Assembly (NCBI RefSeq): GCF_009762795.1
Contig: NZ_CP046400.1
Coordinates: 1,527,501 to 1,591,500 of the forward strand
Origin: Pseudodesulfovibrio cashew
GTDB taxonomy: Bacteria; Desulfobacterota; Desulfovibrionia; Desulfovibrionales; Desulfovibrionaceae
Reading direction: 5' to 3'
DNA: 64,000 bases
Of the stretch, positions 41,447 through 50,247 are shown one piece after another (the first letter of the stretch is position 1; each line of letters opens with the position of its first letter). The notes under the pieces were generated by a model. It saw nothing but the letters and a program-made list of their open reading frames with translations, did no database searches and was not told the origin of the DNA. Both the position numbers and the translations under genes were made by a program.

Positions 41447-42574
41447 CTATGCGTAGCGCTCGGCGATGGTGTCGAAGTAGGTGCGCGACGAGACGTCGGC
41501 CCAGGCGCCCCACTGTTCCTGGAACTTGTTGAAGGACGCGGCAACCTTGGTGGCCATGGGCGACTTGGTCGCCTCTTCGGCCACGACCTCGCGGGCCATG
41601 ACCCGCAGGTCGGCCAGGACCTGCTCCGGGAGGCGCTTGACCTGGACATTGTGCTTGGTGATGAGCTCTTCCAGAGCTGCGCCGTTGCGGGCTTCGAACT
41701 CGCACAGGCCTTCCATGTTGGTCTGGGCCGCGGCGGCCTCGAGGATGGCCTGGAGGTCCTTGGGCAGGGCCATGAACTTGTCCTTGTTGAACATGACGTC
41801 CAGGCAGCTGCCGCCTTCGTGCCAGCCCGGGGTGTAGTAGTACTTGGCGGCCTGGTAGAAGCCCATGCGCAGGTCATGCAGGGGGCCGACCCATTCGGTG
41901 GCGTCGATGACGCCGCGCTCCAGGGAGGTGAAGATTTCGCCGCCTGCCAGCAGGACCACGGTGCCGCCGGCGCGGGCAACAACCTTGCCGCCGAGGCCGG
42001 GGATGCGCATTTTCAGGCCTTTGAAGTCATCGATGGTGTTGATTTCCTTGTTGAACCAGCCGGCCATCTGAACGCCGGTGTTACCCATGGGGCGGCCGAT
42101 CAGGTTGAACTGGCCGTAGACCTCGTCCCACAGGTCGAGGCCGCCGCCGGAGTAGAACCAGGTGTTCAGACCCTGGGCGTTGAGGCCGAAGGGCACGGCA
42201 GAGAACCACTGGCACGCCGGGTCCTTGCCCGCCCAGTAGTAGGGGGAGCCGGAGCCGCACTCGGCGGTGCCGGAGGAGACGGCGTCGAACACGCCGAGGC
42301 CGGGAACCAGCTCGTTGGCGGCGTAGACGTCGATGACCATCTTGCCGCCGCTCATCTCCTCGACCTTCTTGGCCAGGGACTCGGCACCGGTCTGCAGGAT
42401 GGGGAACTTGGGCGGCCAGGTGGTGACCATCCGCCACTTGACGACCTTGTTGACCTGGGCCGGGGCGGCGGCCTGGTTGGCGGGTTTGTCTTCACCCTGG
42501 CAACCGGCGAGCAGCGCGGTGCCGCCGGCCAGGCCTGCGATGGCGGCCTTGCTCAGAAAATCACGACGTTTCAT
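41447..42574 (-). CDS. TRAP transporter solute-binding protein, TakP-like
   Basis: 375 residues from ATG 42574 (GGAGG upstream). The signal is twin-arginine with a lipobox: MKRRDFLSKAAIAG then LLAGC, so it looks like a Tat lipoprotein. The mature part has KWRMVTTWPPKFPILQTGAE and GNTGVQMAGWFNKEI, like the alpha-keto-acid/lactate-binding TakP/FcbT1 group (COG4663). Lactate or pyruvate uptake suits a sulfate reducer, but the ligand is inferred. It is transcribed towards the DctQM genes from the other strand. Confidence 0.85.
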   Translation of the reverse strand: MKRRDFLSKAAIAGLAGGTALLAGCQGEDKPANQAAAPAQVNKVVKWRMVTTWPPKFPILQTGAESLAKKVEEMSGGKMVIDVYAANELVPGLGVFDAVSSGTAECGSGSPYYWAGKDPACQWFSAVPFGLNAQGLNTWFYSGGGLDLWDEVYGQFNLIGRPMGNTGVQMAGWFNKEINTIDDFKGLKMRIPGLGGKVVARAGGTVVLLAGGEIFTSLERGVIDATEWVGPLHDLRMGFYQAAKYYYTPGWHEGGSCLDVMFNKDKFMALPKDLQAILEAAAAQTNMEGLCEFEARNGAALEELITKHNVQVKRLPEQVLADLRVMAREVVAEEATKSPMATKVAASFNKFQEQWGAWADVSSRTYFDTIAERYA

Positions 42575-42729
42575 CCTAACCTCCACGGTATAGACTGCGT
42601 TATCGGCCTTCTTGGGCCGGATTCTGTACTGTTGGTGAATACGTGCACCAATTGGCGGGGAATGGCAAGCGATCAGGGCGTTTCTGCGATTTCGTGCGGA
42701 TGTTGAGAGGGTGGATTGTTTTATTTAGG

Positions 42730-42758
42730 TTGACGTTTTGTGTGCGTGTGGATAAAAA
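42730..42758 (+). promoter_or_regulatory. Candidate promoter of umuDC
   Basis: TTGACG (42730-42735) and TAAAAA (42753-42758) are 17 bases apart, 32 bases before the umuD start. I see no E. coli-type LexA box; deltaproteobacterial LexA sites differ, so SOS control is possible but not shown. Confidence 0.5.
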
Positions 42759-42790
42759 TGTTTTACTAAAATTGACTATCGAGGTGAAAC

Positions 42791-43267
42791 ATGATTCCGA
42801 GCAGGCAGAAGGGAGAGGGATTTCCGGCCCTTGAGGAAACCGCGCCGTGGGCGATGGCCGTGGGGGCGTTGGCCTGTGCGCGGCACCGCCTGCCTCTGGC
42901 CGGGGAGGCCGTGCCCGCCGGGTTTCCGTCGCCTGCCGAGGAGTATCTGGAGCGGCCCCTGGACCTGAACGAGTACGTGGCGCCGCGCCCGGAGGCGACC
43001 TTCTTCGTCCGGGTGTCAGGGGACTCCATGATCGGGGCTGGCATCCATCATGGCGACCTCCTGGTGGTGGACCGCTCCCAGGAGCCGAGGCCCGGCAATG
43101 TGGTCATCGCCCTGGTCGATGGCGAGTTCACGGTCAAGCGATTGGTGCGGGAGGGCGAAGGGCTGGTGCTGGCCCCGGAGAACGAGGCCTACGCGCCTAT
43201 TGCGCTCACGCCCGAGACCGAATTCTCGGTATGGGGTGTGGTCCGTCACGTGGTGCACCGGGTTTAG
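42791..43267 (+). CDS. umuD: UmuD-like S24 family peptidase
   Basis: 158 residues. The S24 catalytic pair is visible: Ser in VSGDSMIGAG and Lys in GEFTVKRLV. A likely self-cleavage site Ala-Gly lies in VPAGFPS, ahead of the folded part. UmuD is activated by RecA to UmuD', the partner of UmuC in translesion polymerase V. It is followed by umuC after 69 bases. The N-terminal arm is longer than in E. coli UmuD (about 24 residues) but similarly disposed. Confidence 0.9.
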   Translation: MIPSRQKGEGFPALEETAPWAMAVGALACARHRLPLAGEAVPAGFPSPAEEYLERPLDLNEYVAPRPEATFFVRVSGDSMIGAGIHHGDLLVVDRSQEPRPGNVVIALVDGEFTVKRLVREGEGLVLAPENEAYAPIALTPETEFSVWGVVRHVVHRV

Positions 43268-43336
43268 CGGGTGCCATGACGGGATTCTCGTGGCGAGACC
43301 ATCCCGTTTCACCCGGGACCGGCGAGAGGCCAATTC

Positions 43337-44614
43337 ATGCCCGCTGCCTACGCGCTCATCGACTGCAACAATTTCTACGCGTCCTGCGAGCGGGTCTTTC
43401 GGCCTGAGCTGCGAGGTCGTCCCGTGGTCGTGCTCTCCAACAACGACGGGTGCGTCATCGCCCGGTCCGCCGAGGCCAAGGAGCTGGGCGTGGGTATGGG
43501 GACCCCGTATTTCAAGTGCCGGACCATGCTGGAGCGACAAGGCGTGGCCGTGTTCTCCTCCAACTATGCCCTGTACGGCGACCTGTCAGCCCGGGTCATG
43601 CGCGTGCTGGGCCGCTTTTGTCCCAGCGTGGAAATCTACTCCATCGACGAGGCCTTTGCCGACCTTTCGGGCGTGCCCGGCGGGGCGGCTGCGTTCTCCC
43701 GCCGGTTGCGGGCCACGGTGGAGGCGTGGACCGGCATCCCGGTCTCCATCGGCCTCGGGCCGACCAAGACCCTGGCCAAGCTGGCCAACCGGTTTGCCAA
43801 GAAGCAGCCACGCTGCCGGGGCGTGTTCGACCTGGCAGCCAGTCCGGACCCGGACCGGGTGTTGCGCTGGACCGACGTGGGCGAAGTCTGGGGCATCGGG
43901 CCACGCCACGCCAAGCGGCTTCGCAAGCTCGGGGTGCGTACCGCCCTGGACTTCCGGGAACTGAAGCGGGAGTGGGTGCGGCGGAAGATGACCGTGACCG
44001 GCCTGCACACCCTGCTGGAGCTGCGCGGGTTGCCCTGTCTGGACTTCGCCTCGGGGCCGCCGTCCAAAAAGACCATCGTGTCCTCACGTTCCTTCGGCCA
44101 CCCGGTTACCCGCCTGGAGGATCTCATGGAGGCTACGGCCCAGTATGCCACTCGCGCTGCGGAGAAGCTTCGTCGGCAGCGCTCGGTGGCGGGGCATGTG
44201 CTCGTTCATCTGGAGACCAATCGGTTTCGCCTGGGAGAGCCCCAGTACAATAACGCCGCGCCCGTGCCCCTGGCCGTGGCCACGGCGCACACCCCGGACC
44301 TGATCCGCGCTGCCCAGGCCGGGCTCAAGCGCATCTTTCGCGATGGTTACGCCTACAAGAAGTGCGGGGTCATGCTTTCCGGGCTGGAATCCGAGGATGG
44401 GCGCTGGCTCAGCCTGCTGGATCTGCCGCCGGACGCCCATGGCCGTCACGCGCCGCTCATGCGGGCCGTGGACGCGTGCAACTCCCGCTGGGGGCGGGAC
44501 ACGGTCAAGTTTGCGGCCTCTGGTCTGAACGGGACCTGGCGCATGCGCCGCGAGCTGTGTTCTCCGCGCTACACCACGGCGTGGGAGGAGCTGCTTACGG
44601 TCAAGGCCGGGTAG
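43337..44614 (+). CDS. umuC: Y-family DNA polymerase UmuC
   Basis: 425 residues, the UmuC length. It begins [19 protein letters not shown] with the first catalytic carboxylate region, continues with [13 protein letters not shown] (metal-binding Asp-Glu) and [18 protein letters not shown], and has a C-terminal little-finger and UmuC-specific part. It is the catalytic subunit of error-prone polymerase V, acting after DNA damage. It forms an operon with umuD and is followed by a terminator. Confidence 0.95.
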   Translation: MPAAYALIDCNNFYASCERVFRPELRGRPVVVLSNNDGCVIARSAEAKELGVGMGTPYFKCRTMLERQGVAVFSSNYALYGDLSARVMRVLGRFCPSVEIYSIDEAFADLSGVPGGAAAFSRRLRATVEAWTGIPVSIGLGPTKTLAKLANRFAKKQPRCRGVFDLAASPDPDRVLRWTDVGEVWGIGPRHAKRLRKLGVRTALDFRELKREWVRRKMTVTGLHTLLELRGLPCLDFASGPPSKKTIVSSRSFGHPVTRLEDLMEATAQYATRAAEKLRRQRSVAGHVLVHLETNRFRLGEPQYNNAAPVPLAVATAHTPDLIRAAQAGLKRIFRDGYAYKKCGVMLSGLESEDGRWLSLLDLPPDAHGRHAPLMRAVDACNSRWGRDTVKFAASGLNGTWRMRRELCSPRYTTAWEELLTVKAG

Positions 44615-44677
44615 GGGGCATGCGTGGACGTATGTCGCTGTACAGTAAAAAATCTAGATTTGAAGCCGCCATAAGGC

Positions 44678-44718
44678 GGCCTCTGCTTCTGGTTCTCACA
44701 AAAGCAGAGGCCGTATTT
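44678..44718 (+). terminator. Terminator after umuC
   Basis: GGCCTCTGCTT (44678-44688) pairs with AAGCAGAGGCC (44702-44712) around a loop of about 13 bases, then GTATTTTA. Confidence 0.8.
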
Positions 44719-44758
44719 TAGTCTGACCGGTGCCCGGCGCTTTCCGAACGTTGCCGGA

Positions 44759-45514
44759 TCATTTCTCCCGGTGCACCGCGAAGGGCGAGAAGGCCTGCGC
44801 CACGGGCATTACTTCCAGGGAGTTGATGTTCACGTGGGCGGGCAGGGTGGTGGCCCAGTATACGATCTCGGCGATGTCCTCGCCCACGATGGGCTGCATG
44901 CCCTCGTAGACCTTGTCGGCCTGGATCTTGTCCCCGCCGAAGCGGATGACGGAGAATTCGGTCTCGCACAGGCCCGGCTCCACATTGGTCACGCGGATTT
45001 TGGTGCCCAGGAGGTCGGAGCGCAGGTTTTTTGAGAAGTGGTTCACGAAGGCCTTAGTGCCGCCGTAGCAGTTGCCGCCGGGGTAGGGGTAGGTCCCTGC
45101 CACGGAGCCGAGGTTGACGATGTGCCCCCGGTCACGTTCGACCATGCCGGGCAGCAGGGCGCGGGTCATGTACATGAGGCCCTTGATGTTGGTGTCGATC
45201 ATGGTCTCCCACTGGTCCAGGTCACACTCCTGGGCGGGCTCCATGCCTAGGGCCAGGCCCGCGTTGTTGACCAGCACGTCCACCTCGGCGAATTCGCCGG
45301 GCAGTCCGGCAACGGCGTCAAAGGCTGCCTGGCGGTCGCGAACGTCGTAGCAGAGGGTGTGCACCTGAGCCGGAGCCAAGGCCTCCTTGATCTGGGCCAG
45401 GCGTTCCTCGCGTCGTCCGGTGATGATTATTTTCCAGCCTTCGGCGGCGTAGCGCTCGGCCATGGCCTTTCCGAATCCGGCTGTTGCGCCGGTAATGAGT
45501 ACGGTTTTGGGCAT
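44759..45514 (-). CDS. SDR family oxidoreductase, YdfG-like
   Basis: 251 residues from ATG 45514 (CAGGAG 7 bases upstream). The cofactor loop is TGATAGFG, the NAG motif is NNAGLA and the active site is Ser in NLGSVAGT with Tyr-x-x-x-Lys in CYGGTKAF. YdfG-type enzymes oxidise 3-hydroxy acids such as serine or 3-hydroxypropionate with NADP+. The substrate here is unknown. The gene has no close partner and converges on the umuC terminator. Confidence 0.85.
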   Translation of the reverse strand: MPKTVLITGATAGFGKAMAERYAAEGWKIIITGRREERLAQIKEALAPAQVHTLCYDVRDRQAAFDAVAGLPGEFAEVDVLVNNAGLALGMEPAQECDLDQWETMIDTNIKGLMYMTRALLPGMVERDRGHIVNLGSVAGTYPYPGGNCYGGTKAFVNHFSKNLRSDLLGTKIRVTNVEPGLCETEFSVIRFGGDKIQADKVYEGMQPIVGEDIAEIVYWATTLPAHVNINSLEVMPVAQAFSPFAVHREK

Positions 45515-45568
45515 TTCCCACTCCTGTTTTGCGGTTCGGAGGCGAAAGTATCGTATTCGGCATGGCAT

Positions 45569-45941
45569 GGGAAGGCGGTTTTGGGGCCTCCGGGTTCTCT
45601 CTGCTGAAAGTAGGAAATTCGTTCTTTCTTTTTGTGCGGACAGAACAAAATACAGTCACTGACAGGTGTCCGCCCGGAGGAATGCGGTTTGGTTCATGAT
45701 AACGCTCGAGATATTTTGAAAAGTGCCTATAATAAGAATTAAATTCAATTTAACAAATATCAGTAAAAACAATGTTCAGGAGATCATCATTCTTGGCGCT
45801 GATTAGACATTTTTCGACAAATAGGTTAATACGGATCGTCCTTCCCTAAAATTATCACAAAGTTCAGAGAATTGAGAGTGCGCGTCGTGCGCCTGCGGGA
45901 GAGAAGGGCCTTATGGTTTATTTTCAGTTTATCGGGTAATT
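45569..45941. other. AT-rich upstream region of the liv genes
   Basis: 373 bases without a gene. It contains a perfect inverted repeat TTAAATT-C-AATTTAA (45739-45753), a possible regulator site or promoter element, and the leader of livG. The GC content drops clearly from its neighbours. Confidence 0.45.
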
Positions 45942-46697
45942 ATGGCGAATCTAGTTCTTGACGATATCTGTGTCCGCTTCGGGGGGTTGCAGGCCCTGAC
46001 CGATGTTTCCTTCTCCCTTTCCGAAGGCGAGGTGATCGGGCTGATCGGTCCCAACGGGGCGGGAAAGACCACGGTTTTCAACGTCATCACCGGAGTCTAT
46101 ACGGCTTCTTCCGGCAAGGTCTCCTACGACGGGAAGACCATCACCGGGCTGCGTCCCTACCAGGTCCTGTCCATGGGCGTCGCTCGCACTTTCCAGAATA
46201 TTCGGCTTTTCCAGAACATGACCGCCCTGGAGAACTGTATGGTCGCCCAGCATGCCCGCTCCAAAAAGGGTGTCATCGGAGCCATTCTGCGCTCGCCCTC
46301 CCAGCGTCGGGAGGAGGCGCGCATCCAGGAGAAGTCCCAGCAGGCCCTTGAGTTCATGGGGCTTGGCAGTATGGCCGACGAGGTGGCATCCAACCTGCCG
46401 TACGGCCATCAGCGCAGGCTGGAGATAGCCCGCGCCCTGGCCAGCGAGCCGCATACCATCCTGCTGGACGAGCCCGCCGCCGGTCTGAACCCCTCCGAGT
46501 CCATGGAGCTGATGAAGGCCATCGGACGGATCACCGACCTGGGGATCAACGTGCTCATGGTGGAGCACGACATGAAGGTGGTCATGGGCATCTGCAACCG
46601 CATCGTCGTTCTCGACCATGGTGTAATGATCGCGCAGGGGCTGCCTGAGGAAATTCAGCAGAACCCCGACGTGATCGAGGCATATTTGGGCCAGTAG
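45942..46697 (+). CDS. livG: Branched-chain amino-acid ABC transporter ATPase LivG
   Basis: 251 residues. Walker A GPNGAGKTT (about residues 36-44), a long insertion around SKKGVIGAILRSPSQRREEA typical of LivG, signature NLPYGHQRR and Walker B HTILLDEP. It energises uptake of branched-chain or related amino acids. It is first in a livGJHMF set. The Shine-Dalgarno is weak. The order, with an ATPase before the binding protein, is unusual but seen in deltaproteobacteria. Confidence 0.92.
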   Translation: MANLVLDDICVRFGGLQALTDVSFSLSEGEVIGLIGPNGAGKTTVFNVITGVYTASSGKVSYDGKTITGLRPYQVLSMGVARTFQNIRLFQNMTALENCMVAQHARSKKGVIGAILRSPSQRREEARIQEKSQQALEFMGLGSMADEVASNLPYGHQRRLEIARALASEPHTILLDEPAAGLNPSESMELMKAIGRITDLGINVLMVEHDMKVVMGICNRIVVLDHGVMIAQGLPEEIQQNPDVIEAYLGQ

Positions 46698-46734
46698 AGA
46701 GGCTGGCTTAACCGAACAACAAAAGGGAGAGAGT

Positions 46735-47859
46735 ATGAAACGCATTTTGTTCATGGCCTGCATTCTGATGCTGGCCGCATCCACCGCATTCGCGGGCGAG
46801 ACCCTGAAGATGGGCTCCATGAGCCCCCTGACCGGCCCCTACGCCGCTGACGGCAACGACATCGCCAACGGCGCACGCACCGCCATCGAAGTCATCAAGG
46901 CCGACGGCGGCATCCCCGGCTTCGACGACATCACCCTGTCCGCCCAGGACACCGCCTGCGATCCCCGCCAGGCCGTGGCCGCAGCCAACAAGCTGATCAA
47001 CGAGGAAGTCACCGGCGTTGTCGGCGCCTACTGCTCCAGCGCGACCCTGCCCGCCTCCGAGACTTTGGATGAGGAAGACATTGTCATGCTCACCCCCGCC
47101 TCCACCAACGAAAAGGTGACCGAGCGCGGCCTGAAGAATATTTTCCGCACCTGCGGCCGTGATGACGACCAGTCCAAGGCCGCCATCCGCTTCATGACGG
47201 ATTACCTCAAGGCCAAGAGCATCTACCTGGTGGACGACAAGACCGCCTACTCCCAGGGCCTGGCCGACAACGTGGAGAAGGGTAGCCCCGCCGCAGGCAT
47301 CAAGGTGCTCGGACACGACCACGTCAACCAGGGCGACAAGGACTTCTCCGCCGTGCTGACCAAGGTCAAGGCCGCCAACCCCGATGTCTTCTACGTGTCC
47401 CTGCAGAACTCCGCCACCGGCGCGCTGCTGATCATCCAGGCCAAGCGCATGGGCATCGACGCCGTGTACCTGGCTCAGGACGCCGTGTACCATCCCCAGC
47501 TCATCGAGATCGCCAAGAAGGACGCCAACGGCATGTACCTGACCTTCGGCTATGTTGATACCGACGCTCCTTCTTACCAGAAGTTCATCAAGGCCTACGA
47601 GCCCAAGTACGGCAAGCCCGGCGCCTACTCCGCCTATGCTTACGACTCCGCCATGGCCTACCTGCTGGCAGTGAAGAAGGCCGGTTCCACCGACCTGGCA
47701 AAGGTCCGCGAAGCCCTGCTGTCCATGGAATTCGACGGTGCCTCCAAGAAGTTCAAGTACATGGAGAACGGTGATTCCGGCTCCAACTACATTATTCGCC
47801 AGATCAAGGACGGCGAATACATCAACTTCTGGAATGCCCAGACCGGTGAGAAGTACTAA
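46735..47859 (+). CDS. livJ: Branched-chain amino-acid binding protein
   Basis: 374 residues, with a 22-residue signal peptide (MACILMLAASTAFA). The mature part has the type I periplasmic fold of LivJ/LivK/BraC: KMGSMSPLTGPYAADGND at the start and AYSAYAYDSAMAYLLAVKKAG near the end. It captures the amino acid in the periplasm and hands it to LivHM. It follows livG after 37 bases. A terminator-like hairpin lies behind it, so this gene is likely expressed at higher level than those downstream. Confidence 0.92.
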   Translation: MKRILFMACILMLAASTAFAGETLKMGSMSPLTGPYAADGNDIANGARTAIEVIKADGGIPGFDDITLSAQDTACDPRQAVAAANKLINEEVTGVVGAYCSSATLPASETLDEEDIVMLTPASTNEKVTERGLKNIFRTCGRDDDQSKAAIRFMTDYLKAKSIYLVDDKTAYSQGLADNVEKGSPAAGIKVLGHDHVNQGDKDFSAVLTKVKAANPDVFYVSLQNSATGALLIIQAKRMGIDAVYLAQDAVYHPQLIEIAKKDANGMYLTFGYVDTDAPSYQKFIKAYEPKYGKPGAYSAYAYDSAMAYLLAVKKAGSTDLAKVREALLSMEFDGASKKFKYMENGDSGSNYIIRQIKDGEYINFWNAQTGEKY

Positions 47860-47872
47860 ACTCGCTTGATAC

Positions 47873-47907
47873 GCGGGGCCCCGCACGGGGCCCCGCCAAC
47901 ATTTTTT
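47873..47907 (+). terminator. Intercistronic terminator or attenuator between livJ and livH
   Basis: GCGGGGCCCC (47873-47882) pairs with GGGGCCCCGC (47887-47896) around a GCAC loop. T6 follows six bases later (47902-47907). Partial termination here would favour the binding protein over the membrane parts. Confidence 0.65.
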
Positions 47908-47919
47908 CCCCAATACTCC

Positions 47920-48822
47920 ATGGAATATTTTCTGCAACAACTCATCAACGGTATTACCCTCGGGGGCGTATACGCGTTGATCGCCCTGGGCTACACCATG
48001 GTCTACGGCATCATCCAGCTGATCAACTTCGCCCACGGCGAGTTCTTTGCCGCGGGCGGCTACATGGGGGTCATCCTCATCAGCTACCTGGCGGGGCAGG
48101 GTGCGAGCCCCGTGCTGTGCATCGGCCTCGGTCTCGCCCTGACCATGGTCTACTGCGCCCTGCTGGCCATGGCCGTGGAAAAGGTTGCCTACAAACCCCT
48201 GCGCACCAGCTCCCGTCTTTCGGTGCTGCTTTCGGCCCTGGGCATGTCCATCTTCCTGCAGAACGGCCTGATGCTCACCCAGGGCGTCTACGACAAGGCC
48301 TACCCCACGGAGATGACCGCTGGCGGGTTCGAGTGGGGCAACGTGGTCCTGTCCTACATGCAGATCTACATTTTTCTGATCACCGGTGCGCTGCTCATCG
48401 GGCTGAACCTGCTGGTGTTCAAGACGCGCATCGGCAAGGCCATGCGCGCCACGGCCCAGGACAAGGTCATGTCCGCGCTGGTGGGCATCAATTCCAGCAA
48501 GATCATTTCCCTGACCTTCGCCATCGGTGCGGGCCTGGCTGCGGCCGCGGGCATCATGGTCGGCTTCTACTACGGCTCGGTGAACTACTCCATGGGGTTC
48601 GTGCCCGGCATCAAGGCCTTTGCGGCGGCGGTGCTCGGCGGCATCGGCAACATCACCGGCGCCATGGTCGGCGGCCTGATCATCGGCATGGTCGAAATTT
48701 TCGCCGCCGGCTATCTGTCGAGCGAATACAAGGACGTGTTCGCCTTCATCATTCTGATCGCGGTCCTCTATTTCAGACCCACCGGCATCATGGGAGAGAA
48801 CGTTGACGACACAAGAGTTTAA
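47920..48822 (+). CDS. livH: Branched-chain amino-acid ABC transporter permease LivH
   Basis: 300 residues, about eight membrane helices. The family N-terminal sequence FLQQLINGITLGGVYALIAL and the coupling-helix region (GKAMRATAQDKVMSALVGIN) are present. ATG 47920 is used, although its ribosome-binding site is weak; the open frame from 47866 would start upstream within the hairpin. Its end overlaps the start of livM by 20 bases. Confidence 0.9.
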   Translation: MEYFLQQLINGITLGGVYALIALGYTMVYGIIQLINFAHGEFFAAGGYMGVILISYLAGQGASPVLCIGLGLALTMVYCALLAMAVEKVAYKPLRTSSRLSVLLSALGMSIFLQNGLMLTQGVYDKAYPTEMTAGGFEWGNVVLSYMQIYIFLITGALLIGLNLLVFKTRIGKAMRATAQDKVMSALVGINSSKIISLTFAIGAGLAAAAGIMVGFYYGSVNYSMGFVPGIKAFAAAVLGGIGNITGAMVGGLIIGMVEIFAAGYLSSEYKDVFAFIILIAVLYFRPTGIMGENVDDTRV

Positions 48823-50026
48823 GAAACGCTGGACCTCATTCGGCATCGGGCTCATCTGGCTGTTCATTCTCCTGTGGCCGCTGCTGGGCATCAAGCCGGA
48901 CGGGCTGGAGTTCATCCCGTCCCTGACACTGTGGCTGAAGCTGGCCGTAGCCGCCCTGTGCGTCATGATCGTCTACGAGCTGAACCAGCGCGGTCTCTTC
49001 GAAGGCCTCAAGAGCGCGGGGGCCTCGCTCAAGGGCTCCACGGAAAAACTGTACGCGGCCACGCCCAACTGGTTGCTTGTCTGCATCGGCCTGGGCCTGG
49101 CCATCGCCTTCCCTGCCATGACCGGGCGCTACGGCCATGACGTGGCCTGCAACGTGCTCATCTACGTCTGCCTCGGGCTGGGCCTGAACATCGTGGTCGG
49201 CCTGGCCGGGCTGCTCGACCTCGGCTACATCGCCTTTTACGGAGTGGGGGCCTACACCTACGCGCTGCTCTCCATCCACTACGGCCTCGCCTTCTGGCTC
49301 TGCCTGCCCATCTCCGCCCTGCTGGCCGGCATCGCGGGTTGCATTATCGGCTACCCGACCCTGCGCATGCGCGGCGACTACTTGGCCATCGTCACCCTCG
49401 GCTTCGGCGAGATCGTCCGCCTCATCCTGAACAACTGGATGGACCTGACCAATGGTCCCAACGGGCTGTCGGACGTGAGTCGCCCGACGGTGTACTGGCC
49501 GGACTTCAGCAACGGTTTTTCCTTTGAGCTCATTATGGTCAAGAAGGTCTGGATGTTCTATTACGTCATCCTGGCCATCGCCATCGTCACCATCATCTGC
49601 GTCTACCGGCTCAACTATTCGCGCATCGGGCGCGCCTGGGAGGCCATCCGCGAGGACGAGACCGCGGCCGAGCTCATGGGCGTGAACACCTTCCTGCTCA
49701 AGCTGCTGGCCTATGCCATGGGTGCTGCCTTTGCCGGATTCGCCGGAACCTTTTTCGCGGCCCGCATGCGATTCGTCAGTCCCGAGTCCTTCACCTTCCT
49801 GGAGTCGGCCATGGTTCTTGCCATGGTAGTGCTGGGCGGCATGGGCTCCATCCCCGGCGTCATGCTCGGGGCCCTGGCGCTTATCGCGCTTCCCGAGGCC
49901 TTCCGCGACTTCGAACTCTACCGGATGCTGGTCTTCGGCGGCGTCATGACCACCATGATGCTCGTCCGGCCCAAGGGGCTGTGGCCCGCCAAGCGGGTAG
50001 GACGCCGCTCGGAGGAGATGGATTAA
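48803..50026 (+). CDS. livM: Branched-chain amino-acid ABC transporter permease LivM
   Basis: 407 residues with an N-terminal extension and about eleven hydrophobic segments. TTG 48803 is the start, behind GGGAGAG, overlapping livH. Blocks of the LivM family are visible: GLAGLLDLGYIAFYGVGAYTYALL and GFGEIVRLILNNW, then the coupling-loop segment GRAWEAIREDETAAELMGVN. It is the second membrane subunit. A dispersed repeat (copy B) lies between it and livF. Confidence 0.9.
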   Translation: MTTQEFKKRWTSFGIGLIWLFILLWPLLGIKPDGLEFIPSLTLWLKLAVAALCVMIVYELNQRGLFEGLKSAGASLKGSTEKLYAATPNWLLVCIGLGLAIAFPAMTGRYGHDVACNVLIYVCLGLGLNIVVGLAGLLDLGYIAFYGVGAYTYALLSIHYGLAFWLCLPISALLAGIAGCIIGYPTLRMRGDYLAIVTLGFGEIVRLILNNWMDLTNGPNGLSDVSRPTVYWPDFSNGFSFELIMVKKVWMFYYVILAIAIVTIICVYRLNYSRIGRAWEAIREDETAAELMGVNTFLLKLLAYAMGAAFAGFAGTFFAARMRFVSPESFTFLESAMVLAMVVLGGMGSIPGVMLGALALIALPEAFRDFELYRMLVFGGVMTTMMLVRPKGLWPAKRVGRRSEEMD

Positions 50027-50112
50027 TAACAACTCCAGATACGTCGGGAGAAAATGGCCGCGATCCCCGCATCGACCCCAGATTTAGACCCAACAGACCA
50101 ATTATCTCCTTA

Positions 50113-50242
50113 CTCCCCCGCGAAGCGGCTCCAAAAAGTTTAGGAAGGGAGAGAGGGGATGGGGGTCTGGGGGAAGGGGAGAGAGGGACAACCCTTCTCA
50201 AAGGGTTTCCCTCTCTCCCCTTCCCCCAGCCGCCGGAGGCAA
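50113..50242 (+). repeat. Dispersed hairpin repeat, copy B (in the liv operon)
   Basis: Same plan as copies A and C: CCGCGAAGCGG, then CCAAAAAGTTTAGGAA, the arm CTGGGGGAAGGGGAGAGAGG, loop AACCCTTCTCAAAGGGTT, the matching pyrimidine arm and the CCGCCGGAGGC end. It has CTGG/CCAG at the base of the stem where copy C has CCGG/CCGG. The GGAGGC at its end is the likely Shine-Dalgarno of livF (5 bases before the ATG). Confidence 0.85.
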
Positions 50243-50247
50243 TACGG

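Noticed and set aside
46708-48966. Long minus-strand open frame opposite livJ-livH
   Set aside because: Shadow of the liv genes with the same His/Gly/Val-rich composition and no recognisable domain.
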